Below are positions 42,769-52,153 of a stretch of DNA of 64,000 nt, in pieces. The position numbers were made by a program, and so were the translations under genes. The number at the start of each line of letters is the position of its first letter. Positions within the stretch are counted from its first letter, which is position 1. Below the pieces are notes generated by a model. That model saw only the letters and a list, made by a program, of their open reading frames with translations, was not told where the DNA came from and searched no databases. The stretch is taken from positions 62,001 through 126,000 of the forward strand of contig NZ_APHJ01000027.1 in the NCBI RefSeq assembly GCF_000403785.1, given 5' to 3'. This DNA comes from Gillisia sp. CAL575 (GTDB lineage Bacteria > Bacteroidota > Bacteroidia > Flavobacteriales > Flavobacteriaceae).

Positions 42769-44286
42769 ATGAATAAAAAAGTAATTCTTATGATTTTGGA
42801 TGGTTGGGGAATAACTCAAGATCCTAAAGTCTCTGCTATTTCAAGAGCTAACACTCCCTTTATAGATAGTCTTTTTAAAAACTATCCTAACGCACAGTTG
42901 TTAACCCACGGAATGAATGTAGGTTTACCAGAAGGGCAAATGGGAAATAGTGAAGTTGGCCATATGAACTTGGGTGCAGGAAGAATTGTATATCAGGATT
43001 TAGCAAAGATCAATCTGGCAGTTCAAAATAATAGTCTAATAAGTGAACCTGTTTTAGAACAAGCTTTTGATTATGCTTTAAGGAACAACAAGCCTATTCA
43101 TTTTATGGGTCTTCTTAGTGATGGTGGAGTTCATTCCCATATTAATCATTTAAAAGGATTGTTAAGTGCTGCGGAAGAGTTTGGAGTAAAAGAAAAATAT
43201 GTTCATGCATTTACAGATGGTCGTGATGTAGACCCAAAATCTGGAGTGAATTTTATTGCTGAAATTGAAGAACATCTAGCAAAAACAAATAGCAAATTAG
43301 CTTCAGTAATAGGAAGATACTTTGCAATGGATAGGGATAAGCGTTGGGAACGGGTTAAGAAAGCATATGATCTTATTGTATCTGGAATAGGACACAAAAC
43401 TACCAATGCTGTTGAAGCAATTTCAGAAAGTTATAAAAAAGGAGTTACAGATGAATTTATTGAGCCTATAGTACTCACCAATGAATCTGGACAACCAGTT
43501 GCTACTTTAAAAGATGATGAAGTTGTAATTTTCTTCAACTTTAGAACAGACAGAGGACGACAATTGACACAGGTACTATCTCAGGAAGATATGCCACAGT
43601 TTTCTATGAAGAAAATGCCTTTGTATTATGTTACTTTAACTAAATACGATGATAGTTTTACCAATATAAATATTGTCTTCAAAAAAGAGAATATCAAGAC
43701 CACGTTAGGTGAAGTATTGGAATATATGGGGAAAACTCAAATTAGAATTGCCGAAACAGAGAAGTATCCTCACGTAACTTTCTTCTTTTCTGGCGGAAGA
43801 GAAAAACCATTTAAAGGGGAAACGCGCATCATGTGTAATTCTCCAAAAGTTGCTACCTACGATCTTCAACCAGAGATGAGTGCTTATGAAATTCGGGATA
43901 AAATAATTCCTGAGTTAAACTCCCAAAAAACAGACTTTGTATGTCTTAATTTTGCTAACCCAGATATGGTAGGTCATACCGGAGTAATGGAAGCTGCAGT
44001 AAAAGCTTGCGAGGTGGTAGATGAATGTGCACAAAAAGTAATAGAAGCCGCTATTGATAATGATTATAGCATTTTAGTAATTGCAGATCATGGTAATTGT
44101 GAGGTAATGATGAATGAAAATGGATCGCCTAATACATCCCATACTATTAGTCCAGTACCAGTAATATTAGTAGACAAGGATATAAAATCCATTAAAAATG
44201 GTAATTTGGGAGATATAGCACCGACTATCCTTAAGTTAATGGGTATTACCCAACCAGAATTAATGACCCAAAAGCCTTTAATTTAA
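42769..44286 (+). CDS. gpmI: 2,3-bisphosphoglycerate-independent phosphoglycerate mutase
   Basis: Interconverts 3- and 2-phosphoglycerate in glycolysis through a phosphoserine and two metal ions. The catalytic Ser61 lies in LPEGQMGNSEVGHMNLGAGR; metal ligands are in VILMILDGWG near the start, in CLNFANPDMVGHTG and in VIADHGNCEVM. Length (505 residues) is typical. It is the second glycolytic gene in the window but far from gapA. Confidence 0.97.
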   Translation: MNKKVILMILDGWGITQDPKVSAISRANTPFIDSLFKNYPNAQLLTHGMNVGLPEGQMGNSEVGHMNLGAGRIVYQDLAKINLAVQNNSLISEPVLEQAFDYALRNNKPIHFMGLLSDGGVHSHINHLKGLLSAAEEFGVKEKYVHAFTDGRDVDPKSGVNFIAEIEEHLAKTNSKLASVIGRYFAMDRDKRWERVKKAYDLIVSGIGHKTTNAVEAISESYKKGVTDEFIEPIVLTNESGQPVATLKDDEVVIFFNFRTDRGRQLTQVLSQEDMPQFSMKKMPLYYVTLTKYDDSFTNINIVFKKENIKTTLGEVLEYMGKTQIRIAETEKYPHVTFFFSGGREKPFKGETRIMCNSPKVATYDLQPEMSAYEIRDKIIPELNSQKTDFVCLNFANPDMVGHTGVMEAAVKACEVVDECAQKVIEAAIDNDYSILVIADHGNCEVMMNENGSPNTSHTISPVPVILVDKDIKSIKNGNLGDIAPTILKLMGITQPELMTQKPLI

Positions 44287-44301
44287 AATAAACAGAATAA
44301 T

Positions 44302-44895
44302 ATGAAAATTAGTTTATACCTTTTATCATTCGCATTTTTAGCAAGTTGTGGCAATACTAGTAAAACCACAAATACAACTGAATCTACAACATCAACTTCA
44401 ACAAGTAGCTCTTCGGAAGTTGCTATTGATACAGAAACTAAATCTAATATGCAACAAGGAATGTTAGTAGGAGAATTTGATAAAACAGATCTTGAGCAGG
44501 AAGCATTTTCAAAATGGTTCAATCAAGGATATACTGAGTTTAATCCATCTGCGGAAGCAATGGCAACTATTAAAGAGAATATTTCAGATTATGAAATAAT
44601 AGCTTTTATGGGAACCTGGTGTCCAGATAGCAGAAGGGAAACCCCTAAAGTATTTAAGATTCTAGATGAAGCTGGTTATGATATGTCTAAACTTACTTTT
44701 TATGGAGTAAATAGACAAAAGACTACAACAGACAATATTGAAAAAGAATTTGATTTAAATAGAGTTCCAACTGTGATCTTTCTAAAGGATGGAAAAGAGG
44801 TGAATCGTTTTGTAGAGTATCCAAGAGAATCTATAGAAGAAGATTTTGCTAAAATCGTTTCTGGAGAAGAGTACAAGAATTCCTATGCAGACTAA
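44302..44895 (+). CDS. Thioredoxin-like lipoprotein with WCPDS motif
   Basis: A 197-residue lipoprotein (lipobox LASC), then a Ser/Thr-rich linker, and a thioredoxin-fold domain. The active-site position reads FMGTWCPDSRRETP, so the second Cys of CxxC is Ser. The cis-Pro motif is present in RVPTVIFLKDG. A single-Cys site is not suited to a normal disulfide reductase cycle, but fits a thiol-trapping, isomerase-like or peroxidase-like role; that is inference. It lies 15 bp after gpmI. Confidence 0.88.
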   Translation: MKISLYLLSFAFLASCGNTSKTTNTTESTTSTSTSSSSEVAIDTETKSNMQQGMLVGEFDKTDLEQEAFSKWFNQGYTEFNPSAEAMATIKENISDYEIIAFMGTWCPDSRRETPKVFKILDEAGYDMSKLTFYGVNRQKTTTDNIEKEFDLNRVPTVIFLKDGKEVNRFVEYPRESIEEDFAKIVSGEEYKNSYAD

Positions 44896-44962
44896 TAAAT
44901 AACACGAATATCCCTACATATTGTGAATTTTATTAACGCATATTTCTTATTAATTTTACAGC

Positions 44963-45394
44963 ATGCATAGTACTAAAACGATTGCTGTAGATTTTGATGG
45001 AACCATAGTAGAAAATAGGTATCCCAAAATAGGGAAACCTATACTTTTTGCTTTAGAGACTTTACTGCATTTGCAGAAAGATGGACTTTTGTTAATTCTT
45101 TGGACTTATAGGTCTGGTAGAGAATTACAAGAAGCCGTAGAATTCTGTAAGCAAAAAGGCATTGAGTTTTACGCTATAAATAAAAGTTACCCCGAAGAGT
45201 TATACGATGAATCCCTGAGCAGAAAAATTCAGGCAGACATTTTTATAGACGATAGAAATATTGGCGGACTTCGTGGTTGGGGTGAAATTTATCATGATTT
45301 AGCATCCTCCCCAGAAAAAGCAAAGTTTACAAATACAAGGAAAAGAGATAGTTCTAGTAAACGAATCCTGAATTATATTAAATCGAAATTATGA
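44963..45394 (+). CDS. Small HAD-like hydrolase (BT0820 type)
   Basis: A 143-residue phosphatase-like protein of the HAD superfamily. Motif I is IAVDFDGTIVENRYP, the Thr motif is in LILWTYRSGRE, and motif IV is DIFIDDRNIGG. It has no cap domain, like the BT0820-type proteins of Bacteroidota. The substrate is unknown. Its stop overlaps the map start by 4 bp (ATGA type), so both are translated from one mRNA. Confidence 0.88.
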   Translation: MHSTKTIAVDFDGTIVENRYPKIGKPILFALETLLHLQKDGLLLILWTYRSGRELQEAVEFCKQKGIEFYAINKSYPEELYDESLSRKIQADIFIDDRNIGGLRGWGEIYHDLASSPEKAKFTNTRKRDSSSKRILNYIKSKL

Positions 45395-46206
45395 TTATAG
45401 TCAAAACCAAAGAAGAAATAGAATTAATGCGTGAGAGTGCTTTGGTAGTTTCAAGAACCTTAGGAATGTTAGCTTCTGAAATAAAACCAGGGGTTACTAC
45501 TTTAAAATTAGACAAATTAGCAGAAGAGTTCATCAGAGAACAAAATGCAATTCCTGGTTTCTTGGGCTTATATGATTTCCCAAACACTTTATGCATGAGT
45601 CCAAATGCACAGGTAGTTCATGGAATTCCAAATAATACTCCCTTGGTTGAAGGTGATATTATTTCTATTGACTGTGGAGCCATAAAAAATGGATATTATG
45701 GAGATCATGCTTATACTTTTCCTATAGGAGAAGTTGCAGATGAAACAAAAAAATTGTTACAAGTAACTAAAGAATCACTTTATGAAGGCATTAATGAGTT
45801 TAGAGCTGGTAAAAGAGTAGGTGACGTTGGATACGCCATTCAAAAATATTGTGAAGATCGTGGTTATGGCGTAGTAAGAGAATTAGTAGGCCATGGTTTG
45901 GGTAAAACAATGCATGAAGATCCAGAAATGCCTAATTATGGTAAAAGAGGCCGCGGGAAAAAATTTGTGGAAGGAATGGTTGTAGCTATAGAGCCTATGA
46001 TCAATTTAGGAACAAAAAATATAAATCAGCTTAAAGATGGCTGGACAATTTTAACTGCAGATAATAAACCGAGTGCACATTTTGAACATGATGTTGCTTT
46101 GGTAGATGGAAAGCCAGAACTGCTTTCTACCTTTAAGTATATCTATGATGCATTAGGAATTACAAGTAACGAAGAAGACAAATTTAGATCTAAAGTTTAT
46201 GGTTAA
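45391..46206 (+). CDS. map: Methionine aminopeptidase, type I
   Basis: Removes the N-terminal Met from new proteins. Metal ligands are in ISIDCGAIKNGYYGDHAY (two Asp), RELVGHGLGKTMHEDPEMPN (His), VVAIEPMINLG (Glu) and AHFEHDVALVDG (Glu). Length is 271 residues. Its end overlaps the NUMOD4-type gene by 8 bp. Confidence 0.97.
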   Translation: MIIVKTKEEIELMRESALVVSRTLGMLASEIKPGVTTLKLDKLAEEFIREQNAIPGFLGLYDFPNTLCMSPNAQVVHGIPNNTPLVEGDIISIDCGAIKNGYYGDHAYTFPIGEVADETKKLLQVTKESLYEGINEFRAGKRVGDVGYAIQKYCEDRGYGVVRELVGHGLGKTMHEDPEMPNYGKRGRGKKFVEGMVVAIEPMINLGTKNINQLKDGWTILTADNKPSAHFEHDVALVDGKPELLSTFKYIYDALGITSNEEDKFRSKVYG

Positions 46207-46762
46207 AAATTTCCGACAAGAACAATGGGTAACCTATCATGATGAGTCATGGCAGGAGAGATTTGTGTACAAAATTTCCAACTATGGAAGAGTAATAAGT
46301 TTCGTTAAAAATCCCGAAGGAGAACTTATTAAAGGTGGTAGAACTGCAGGATATTTATCTTTTGTGGTAATGCTCAAAACTGGTAAAAAGAAGAATTACT
46401 ATTTCCATAGAATAATCGCTGAATGTTTTCTGGAAAAGAAAGAAGACGACCTTTTTGTTATCCATAAAAATTACAAGAAACAGGAAAATGCAGTTTCCAA
46501 TTTAGCTTGGACCAACAAAGAAGAATGGACAAAACATCAATTTGGGAATCCTAATGTGAAGGAGAACAAAATGAAGCGTAAACTTAGACAGGTTACCTCC
46601 TATTCTAAATTGAGCTATGCACAAGCAGTGATTTTGAAAAAGAAATTACTAGATCCAAATAGAAAAACCAGAATAAGAATATTAGCTAAGCAATTTGGAG
46701 TTTCAGAAATGCAGTTATACAGAATAAAATCTGGAGAAAATTGGGGTGATATTGAAGTATGA
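46199..46762 (+). CDS. NUMOD4/HNH-derived DNA-binding protein
   Basis: A 187-residue protein that resembles the modular homing endonucleases. Residues 15-50 fit NUMOD4 (ERFVYKISNYGRVISF); residues 65-110 fit an HNH region in reduced form (YYFHRIIAECFLEKKEDDLF, then VIHKNYKKQENAVSNLAW), keeping the His and the Asn but lacking the usual NHIDG box; residues 145-180 look like a helix-turn-helix (IRILAKQFGVSEMQLYRIKS). It overlaps map by 8 bp and the methyltransferase gene by 4 bp, so it is built into a housekeeping operon and not free-standing like a mobile gene. Function unknown; likely DNA- or RNA-binding. Confidence 0.75.
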   Translation: MVKNFRQEQWVTYHDESWQERFVYKISNYGRVISFVKNPEGELIKGGRTAGYLSFVVMLKTGKKKNYYFHRIIAECFLEKKEDDLFVIHKNYKKQENAVSNLAWTNKEEWTKHQFGNPNVKENKMKRKLRQVTSYSKLSYAQAVILKKKLLDPNRKTRIRILAKQFGVSEMQLYRIKSGENWGDIEV

Positions 46763-47526
46763 TCCAAAAGGTATTTAAATTTTTTCTGAATAAAATTCCA
46801 AGACCGTTATTAATTAGAGCGAGTTATTTAATTAGGCCTGTAATTGCTTTAAGCTTAAGGGGCTCAAAGTACACAGATCCAATTGATGGTAAATCCTTTC
46901 GGAAGTTTTTACCTTATGGATATGAGCAACAGCGAGAAAATGTGCTTTCTCCTTCCACTTTATCTTTAGAGAGGCATCGCCTATTATGGCTCTACTTAAA
47001 AAATGACACTGGTCTCTTTACTGAAAGAATTAAATTATTACATTTTGCACCAGAACAAGCTTTTTATAAGCGGTTTAAAAAAATGAAAAATTTAGAGTAC
47101 ACTACAACAGATCTCAATTCTCCTTTAGCAGACGTAAAAGCCGATATTTGTAACCTTCCTTTTAAAGATAATTCTTTCAATTTCATTCTTTGCAACCATG
47201 TACTGGAACATATCCCAGATGATACAAAAGCGATGCAAGAACTTTATAGAGTTCTGGAACCTGGCGGAACTGCAATTTTACAAATCCCGCAAGATCTTAG
47301 CAGAGCTGTCACTTTTGAAGATAATTCTATTACGTCTAAAAAAGAAAGAGCTAGGATCTTTGGGCAATATGATCATGTTCGAGTTTATGGACGGGATTAT
47401 TTTGACAAATTAAGAAGCATCGGTTTTAATGTGCAGGAAGTAGATTATACCAATTCTTTAAATGCTTCAGAAATAGATAAATATCGTTTAGCAAAAGGAG
47501 AAATTATTCCAGTTTGTACTAAGTAA
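46759..47526 (+). CDS. Class I SAM-dependent methyltransferase
   Basis: A 255-residue methyltransferase. Motif I is unusual, LLHFAPEQAFYKRF, which lacks the normal GxGxG; motif II/III is ADVKADICNLPFKDNSFNFI, and then CNHVLEHIPDDTKAMQELYR and LEPGGTAILQIPQ. These fit the Bacteroidota group often annotated just as methyltransferase domain protein. It ends the map operon. Substrate unknown. Confidence 0.88.
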   Translation: MIQKVFKFFLNKIPRPLLIRASYLIRPVIALSLRGSKYTDPIDGKSFRKFLPYGYEQQRENVLSPSTLSLERHRLLWLYLKNDTGLFTERIKLLHFAPEQAFYKRFKKMKNLEYTTTDLNSPLADVKADICNLPFKDNSFNFILCNHVLEHIPDDTKAMQELYRVLEPGGTAILQIPQDLSRAVTFEDNSITSKKERARIFGQYDHVRVYGRDYFDKLRSIGFNVQEVDYTNSLNASEIDKYRLAKGEIIPVCTK

Positions 47527-47527
47527 A

Positions 47528-48565
47528 TTATTTCTCTGGTCTTAATACTTCTGAAAATCCAGGAGTACTAAATACTTTCACCTCTTCATTTTCTTCCGAA
47601 TAAATAAAATAAACTTCCACATCCTCAATTCTAGATAGCATTTCTTGAGAACGCTCCAAGCCTAAGGCCATAAAAGCAGTTGCATATCCATCGGCCAAAG
47701 TGCAATTTTTAGCTATAACAGATGCACTTAATAAATTACTTTTCTCAGATCTCCCTGTAATTGGGTTTATAGTGTGAACGTACCTTTGTCCAGATACGGA
47801 ATCTAATCTAAATTTTCTGTAGTTCCCTGAGGTTGCCATACCTTTATTTTTTAAGTAGAGTGTTGCTTTAAAAACACGATTCCCTTCAGTCTGTAATGGA
47901 TCATCTATCGCAACTACCCAGGCCTCATCAGATTCTAAATTAACGCCCTTTGCCACAAGCTCTCCTCCTACTTCCACGAGGTAGTTATTTACACCTTTGT
48001 AATTCAAATAGTCAGCAATCACATCTACCGTAAATCCTTTAGCTATTGCATTAAAATCTAGATAGATTTCAGATTGATTCTTAATAACTCTATTATTAGA
48101 CAAAAGCTTGATCTTATCCAAGCCTACATACTGCATCATAGAGTCTATTACATGGTCATTTAAGCTTTCCTCTCTTCTTTCTGGTCCAAAGCCATATGCA
48201 TTCACTAAGTTCCCTACAGTCGGATCAAAAAAGCCATTGCTTTCCAGATATATCTTTTCCGAAGCTTTAAATACATCCCTAAAATTTTTGTCAACTACAA
48301 TACTTGTATCCCCCGCATTAATCTTAGAAATATCTGAATCGGGTTGATACGTACTCATCGATTTATTGATCCTCTTAAAAATAGAATCTAATCCCATTTG
48401 AATTTGCAGTTCGGTTACATGAAAGAACTTCACTTGATAAGTTGTTCCTAAGGCTTCCCCAACAAATACTTGAGCCTCTTGCTTTTTAGAACAACTGGAC
48501 ACTAGAAGTCCAATAACAAATAAGAATAGCAATCTCCTTAAATTATATCTCTTGTAATCCTTCAT
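47528..48565 (-). CDS. apbE: FAD:protein FMN transferase (ApbE), lipoprotein
   Basis: A 345-residue ApbE flavin transferase, which attaches FMN to Thr residues of NqrB, NqrC and related proteins, using FAD. The lipoprotein signal has lipobox VSSC. Conserved parts: LGTTYQVKFF, STYQPDSDISKIN, AKGFTVDVIADYL and VEVGGELVAKG. The ATG at 48565 is used; a second ATG 21 bp upstream lies further inside the preceding gene. It lies downstream of the nqr operon, with a T9SS cargo gene and a small gene between, matching its role in maturing the Na+-pump. Confidence 0.95.
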   Translation of the reverse strand: MKDYKRYNLRRLLFLFVIGLLVSSCSKKQEAQVFVGEALGTTYQVKFFHVTELQIQMGLDSIFKRINKSMSTYQPDSDISKINAGDTSIVVDKNFRDVFKASEKIYLESNGFFDPTVGNLVNAYGFGPERREESLNDHVIDSMMQYVGLDKIKLLSNNRVIKNQSEIYLDFNAIAKGFTVDVIADYLNYKGVNNYLVEVGGELVAKGVNLESDEAWVVAIDDPLQTEGNRVFKATLYLKNKGMATSGNYRKFRLDSVSGQRYVHTINPITGRSEKSNLLSASVIAKNCTLADGYATAFMALGLERSQEMLSRIEDVEVYFIYSEENEEVKVFSTPGFSEVLRPEK

Positions 48566-48902
48566 AATTAACGGTATAAGCTTCATCTTTTAGAACAGGT
48601 TTATCGTAATCTATCGAATTTGCAAGTCCCACTCCAGCATAAAAGGTTTTAGCATTAAATTTTAATGCATGGTCCTTGATACTCTTCATTAATTGAGGAT
48701 CGTAATACTTAGGATCTACTGGGTACGGGATAGCTCGAACAATTACAAAACTCAACTTGGTATCTTTTAAAGTAACAAATTGAGGGTTTCGTTTCAATTG
48801 ACTATTCACTCCTAGAAACTCAAAGCCATTATCTTCCAACTCCTTACCTACGATATTCATAGCAAGATTATGAAGTTCTTGATCTGTTAAATTATCTTTC
48901 AT
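48543..48902 (-). CDS. Small conserved protein next to apbE
   Basis: A 119-residue cytosolic protein without a signal peptide: MKDNLTDQELHNLAMNIVGK, KLSFVIVRAIPYPVDPKYYD, and NAKTFYAGVGLANSIDYDKP. In flavobacterial genomes such proteins are often labelled as related to the Na+-NQR reductase because of location; nothing in this sequence shows cofactor binding. Its end overlaps the apbE start by 23 bp, which fits translational coupling. The ATG at 48902 was chosen over a TTG. Confidence 0.8.
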   Translation of the reverse strand: MKDNLTDQELHNLAMNIVGKELEDNGFEFLGVNSQLKRNPQFVTLKDTKLSFVIVRAIPYPVDPKYYDPQLMKSIKDHALKFNAKTFYAGVGLANSIDYDKPVLKDEAYTVNYEGLQEI

Positions 48903-48935
48903 AGTAATCAAAAATACAATAAATGGCAATTAGCT

Positions 48936-48969
48936 AATAAAAAATGGCTCGAAAAATTCGAGCCATTTT
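48936..48969 (-). terminator. Intrinsic terminator after the T9SS cargo gene
   Basis: Perfect 13-bp stem (48941-48953 with 48957-48969), 3-nt loop; on the minus strand it is followed by a T run. Confidence 0.9.
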
Positions 48970-48986
48970 ATCTACATATAATAAAA

Positions 48987-50573
48987 TTATCTTTTTATTA
49001 TTTTCTTAGTAATTATACCTTTAGAAGTAATAAATTCAGCAATGTACATGCCAGATTTTGAATTGGACAAATCAAGAACTGGTAAGTCTTGTTCTGGATG
49101 TAGATTATATTCTTTAATTTTTTTACCATTTAAATCATATATATTCACCGACTTAATATGCGTTTGTTTAAGTTCTTTAATTTCAAACCTCCCATTGCTT
49201 GGGTTTGGATATATCGATACTTCATTTACATATGCTTTCTCCGAATCACAATTTGTAATATTTATATAAATATAAGCATCATCAGTTGGACATAGTCCAG
49301 TGGTACTAGTCACTACATATCTATATTGACCTGTTTTATCGACGGATGGATCATATATAGTAGTACCACTTGCTAATGCAGGGAAAAATGTACCCCCAAG
49401 GTCTGGCGGACCTAATATTGAAGGTTTTATCAAGGGCAGTAAATCGGTAGGATTGTCATTTAAACAAAAGGTTAAAAATGTAGTAGCTCCAGCATTAGGA
49501 GCATCATTAATGGTTATTAATACCGCAATTCTATTCCCACAGGTACCTAATGAGTTATCGGCATAATACTGTTTACCAGATTCCAAGAGATGTAAATTTT
49601 CCAAAGGCACTGTGGAGTTAGAAGATTCGAACCAAGAAATACCTGCACCTCCATCGGTAGCTATAAGATCAGATATACGCGGTTTATGGTAATCATTCCC
49701 TACACCTTCTGATGAACAAAAGGACTGAGAAGTATTACTTACAATAGGACACGGTTCTGGTAAGGGATCCGAAAAATTCTGTACCGTTACCATTGATGAA
49801 TCCTGACAGCCGTTGGATGAAACTATCGTATAGATATATTCTCCAAAATCATCTTCTTTTGGATCAAATATCCCACTTCCACTTACTAAAGCGGGACTCC
49901 AACTCCCACCAATATCTGGTGTGCCATTTAAAACAGTAAAAAGATCTACCTTAGAATCTGGGTCATCTATAGTAATATTCCCATCCTCACCTGCATTTCC
50001 CGATGGTTTAATTGAAATATAAATATAAGAATCATCCGCAGGGCATAACCCTGTATTACTAAGGACCTGATATTTATATTGACCTGCTTTATCGAAAGAA
50101 GCATCAAAGACAGTGGTTCCACTTGCTAATGCAGGGAAAAATCTACCACCTGTATCTGGAGGACCTAATATTGAAGGTTTTATCAAAGGAAGCAAGTTGA
50201 TAGGACTGTCATTAGAACAAAAGGTTAAAAATGTAGTAGCCCCAGCATTAGGAGCGTCATTAATGGTTATTAAAACCGCAATTCTATTCCCACAAGTACC
50301 TGATGAGTTATCGGCATAATACTGCATCCCGGATTCCAATAGATGATTACTTTCCAAAGGCACTGTGGAGTTAGAAGATTCAAACCAAGAAATACCGGCA
50401 CCTCCATCCGTGGCTATAAGATCAGATATTCTTGGTTTATGGTAATCATTCCCAATTCCTTCTGAAGAACAAAGAAACTGAGAAGTACTATCTATTATCG
50501 GACAGTTATAGCCAAAAGAAAATGTAATAGACCATACGATAAGTAAAATCGTTAAAAGTAAAGTTCTTTTCAT
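48987..50573 (-). CDS. T9SS cargo protein with internal duplication
   Basis: A 528-residue exported protein. The signal peptide ends near TFSFG; the C-terminus is a type A T9SS sorting domain (VSIYPNPSNGRFEIKEL, NIYDLNGKKI, GMYIAEF, KKIIKR), so it should be secreted to the cell surface or outside. The body holds two nearly equal copies of about 155 residues, from CSSEG.GNDYHKPRIS to ADDSYIYI/TDDAYIYI, at about 50010-50480 and 49262-49727, offset by 753 bp. Between them is a third, more distant half unit (NGTPDIGGSWSPALVSG). Function unknown; probably an adhesin or surface matrix protein. Confidence 0.88.
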   Translation of the reverse strand: MKRTLLLTILLIVWSITFSFGYNCPIIDSTSQFLCSSEGIGNDYHKPRISDLIATDGGAGISWFESSNSTVPLESNHLLESGMQYYADNSSGTCGNRIAVLITINDAPNAGATTFLTFCSNDSPINLLPLIKPSILGPPDTGGRFFPALASGTTVFDASFDKAGQYKYQVLSNTGLCPADDSYIYISIKPSGNAGEDGNITIDDPDSKVDLFTVLNGTPDIGGSWSPALVSGSGIFDPKEDDFGEYIYTIVSSNGCQDSSMVTVQNFSDPLPEPCPIVSNTSQSFCSSEGVGNDYHKPRISDLIATDGGAGISWFESSNSTVPLENLHLLESGKQYYADNSLGTCGNRIAVLITINDAPNAGATTFLTFCLNDNPTDLLPLIKPSILGPPDLGGTFFPALASGTTIYDPSVDKTGQYRYVVTSTTGLCPTDDAYIYINITNCDSEKAYVNEVSIYPNPSNGRFEIKELKQTHIKSVNIYDLNGKKIKEYNLHPEQDLPVLDLSNSKSGMYIAEFITSKGIITKKIIKR

Positions 50574-50790
50574 AATGATAGATTTATAGATTAAACATCC
50601 ATATTAAGTTATATTAAAATATTCTCACTTATGGACCTATCAGTATGTTCCAAACAAAAAACGGGGGAAATCCCATATAAATTTTTAGTTAAATTTATAT
50701 ATGAATTTATTTCTAAGAATTATTATTATTAGAAATGTGAAAGATGTATTCTATTTAACGTTTTAAATGAAGTAAGAAATATATTACAAA

Positions 50791-50825
50791 AAAAAGACCG
50801 ACTATTTACATAGGTCGGTCTTTTT
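50791..50825 (-). terminator. Terminator of the nqr operon
   Basis: Perfect 12-bp stem (50791-50802 with 50814-50825) with GACCGAC core, and a T run on the minus strand, 24 bp after the nqrF stop. Confidence 0.92.
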
Positions 50826-50848
50826 ATATATTAAATTTAGATCATGGT

Positions 50849-52138
50849 TTATCCACCAAAATCATCAAATCTCACATTTTCAGGAGGAACTCCAAGATCT
50901 TCTGTCATTTTTTCTACAGCCTTGTTCATTAAAGGTGGTCCACAGAAATAATATTCGATATCCTCAGGAGTTTCATGATATTGTAAATAATTATCTATTA
51001 CAACTTGATGAATAAATCCTACAAATCCATCACCTTCTCCTTCAATTCCATCTTTAACTTTCCAATTATCTTCTTCCATTGGTTCAGATAAAGCTAAGTA
51101 AAATTTAAAGTTTGGAAAATCTCTTTCTAATGCTCTAAAGTGTTCTGTATAGAATAATTCTCTTTTAGATCGTCCACCATACCAGTAGCTCACTTTTCTT
51201 CCTGTTTCAAGAGTTCTGAATAAATGGTATAGGTGAGATCTCATTGGTGCCATACCAGCTCCACCACCTACATAAAGCATTTCAGAATCACTTTCATTTA
51301 TAAAGAATTCACCATAAGGTCCAGAAATAACAACTTTATCACCTTTCTTTTTAGAGAAGATATAAGAAGAAGCAATCCCAGGATTAACATCCATCCAACC
51401 ATTTTTTGCTCTATCAAAAGGAGGTGCAGCTACACGCACATTCAGCATGATTTCACGACCTTCAGCAGGATAAGAAGCCATGGAATAAGCACGTTCTACT
51501 GTTTCAGGATTTTTCATAACTAAAGGCCAAAGTTTGAATTTATCCCATTCTGTTTTAAATTTATCTGGCTCTCCAGGGTGTTCATCTGGATGCGCAGTAA
51601 TATCCATATCTTCAAATTTCACCTCACATTTTGGTATCTCAATTTGGATATATCCACCTGCTTTGTAGTCCATTACTTCAGGAATCTCTACTACGAATTC
51701 CTTGATAAAAGATGCCACGTTATAGTTACGAACTACAGTAGCTTCCCATTTCTTGATACCAAAGACCTCTTCAGGAATTTGGATCTTCATATCTTCCTTT
51801 ACCTTAACTTGGCAGCCAAGTCTCCAGCCTTGAGCTATCTCTTTTCTTGTGAAATGAGGTTCTTCTGTTGGTAAGATTGTTCCACCACCATCTGTAACTA
51901 TACACTTACACTGGATACATGTTCCTCCACCACCACACGCAGATGGTAAGAATAATTTATTCTCCCCTAATGTCGAGAGTAAGGTTCCACCAGATCCAAC
52001 TGTTAGATCCTTTTCTCCATTTACACTTATAGTAACTGGTCCAGAAGGCACCAACTTTGCTTTAGCGCCCAGTAATATGGAAACTAATAAGAGTATTAGA
52101 ACTAAAAATACTACTACACTTGCTATAATAACTGTCAT
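50849..52138 (-). CDS. nqrF: Na+-translocating NADH:quinone reductase subunit F
   Basis: The NADH-oxidising subunit of the Na+ pump. One N-terminal membrane helix, then a 2Fe-2S ferredoxin domain with the Cys cluster [14 protein letters not shown] and the last ligand in RLGCQVKV, then an FAD-binding reductase domain ([10 protein letters not shown], the RxYS motif) and an NADH domain ([16 protein letters not shown], and [10 protein letters not shown] near the end). The 429-residue length is normal. Last gene of the nqrABCDEF operon. Confidence 0.97.
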   Translation of the reverse strand: MTVIIASVVVFLVLILLLVSILLGAKAKLVPSGPVTISVNGEKDLTVGSGGTLLSTLGENKLFLPSACGGGGTCIQCKCIVTDGGGTILPTEEPHFTRKEIAQGWRLGCQVKVKEDMKIQIPEEVFGIKKWEATVVRNYNVASFIKEFVVEIPEVMDYKAGGYIQIEIPKCEVKFEDMDITAHPDEHPGEPDKFKTEWDKFKLWPLVMKNPETVERAYSMASYPAEGREIMLNVRVAAPPFDRAKNGWMDVNPGIASSYIFSKKKGDKVVISGPYGEFFINESDSEMLYVGGGAGMAPMRSHLYHLFRTLETGRKVSYWYGGRSKRELFYTEHFRALERDFPNFKFYLALSEPMEEDNWKVKDGIEGEGDGFVGFIHQVVIDNYLQYHETPEDIEYYFCGPPLMNKAVEKMTEDLGVPPENVRFDDFGG

Positions 52139-52153
52139 TGTTGTGTCTTTTTA

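Noticed and set aside
46199-46762. Active homing endonuclease or mobile element
   Set aside because: The HNH region lacks its usual box and the gene is tightly coupled to both neighbours with no insertion marks.
49262-50480. Insertion-sequence-like direct repeat in the T9SS gene
   Set aside because: The repeat is entirely coding, in frame, with no transposase and no terminal inverted repeats.
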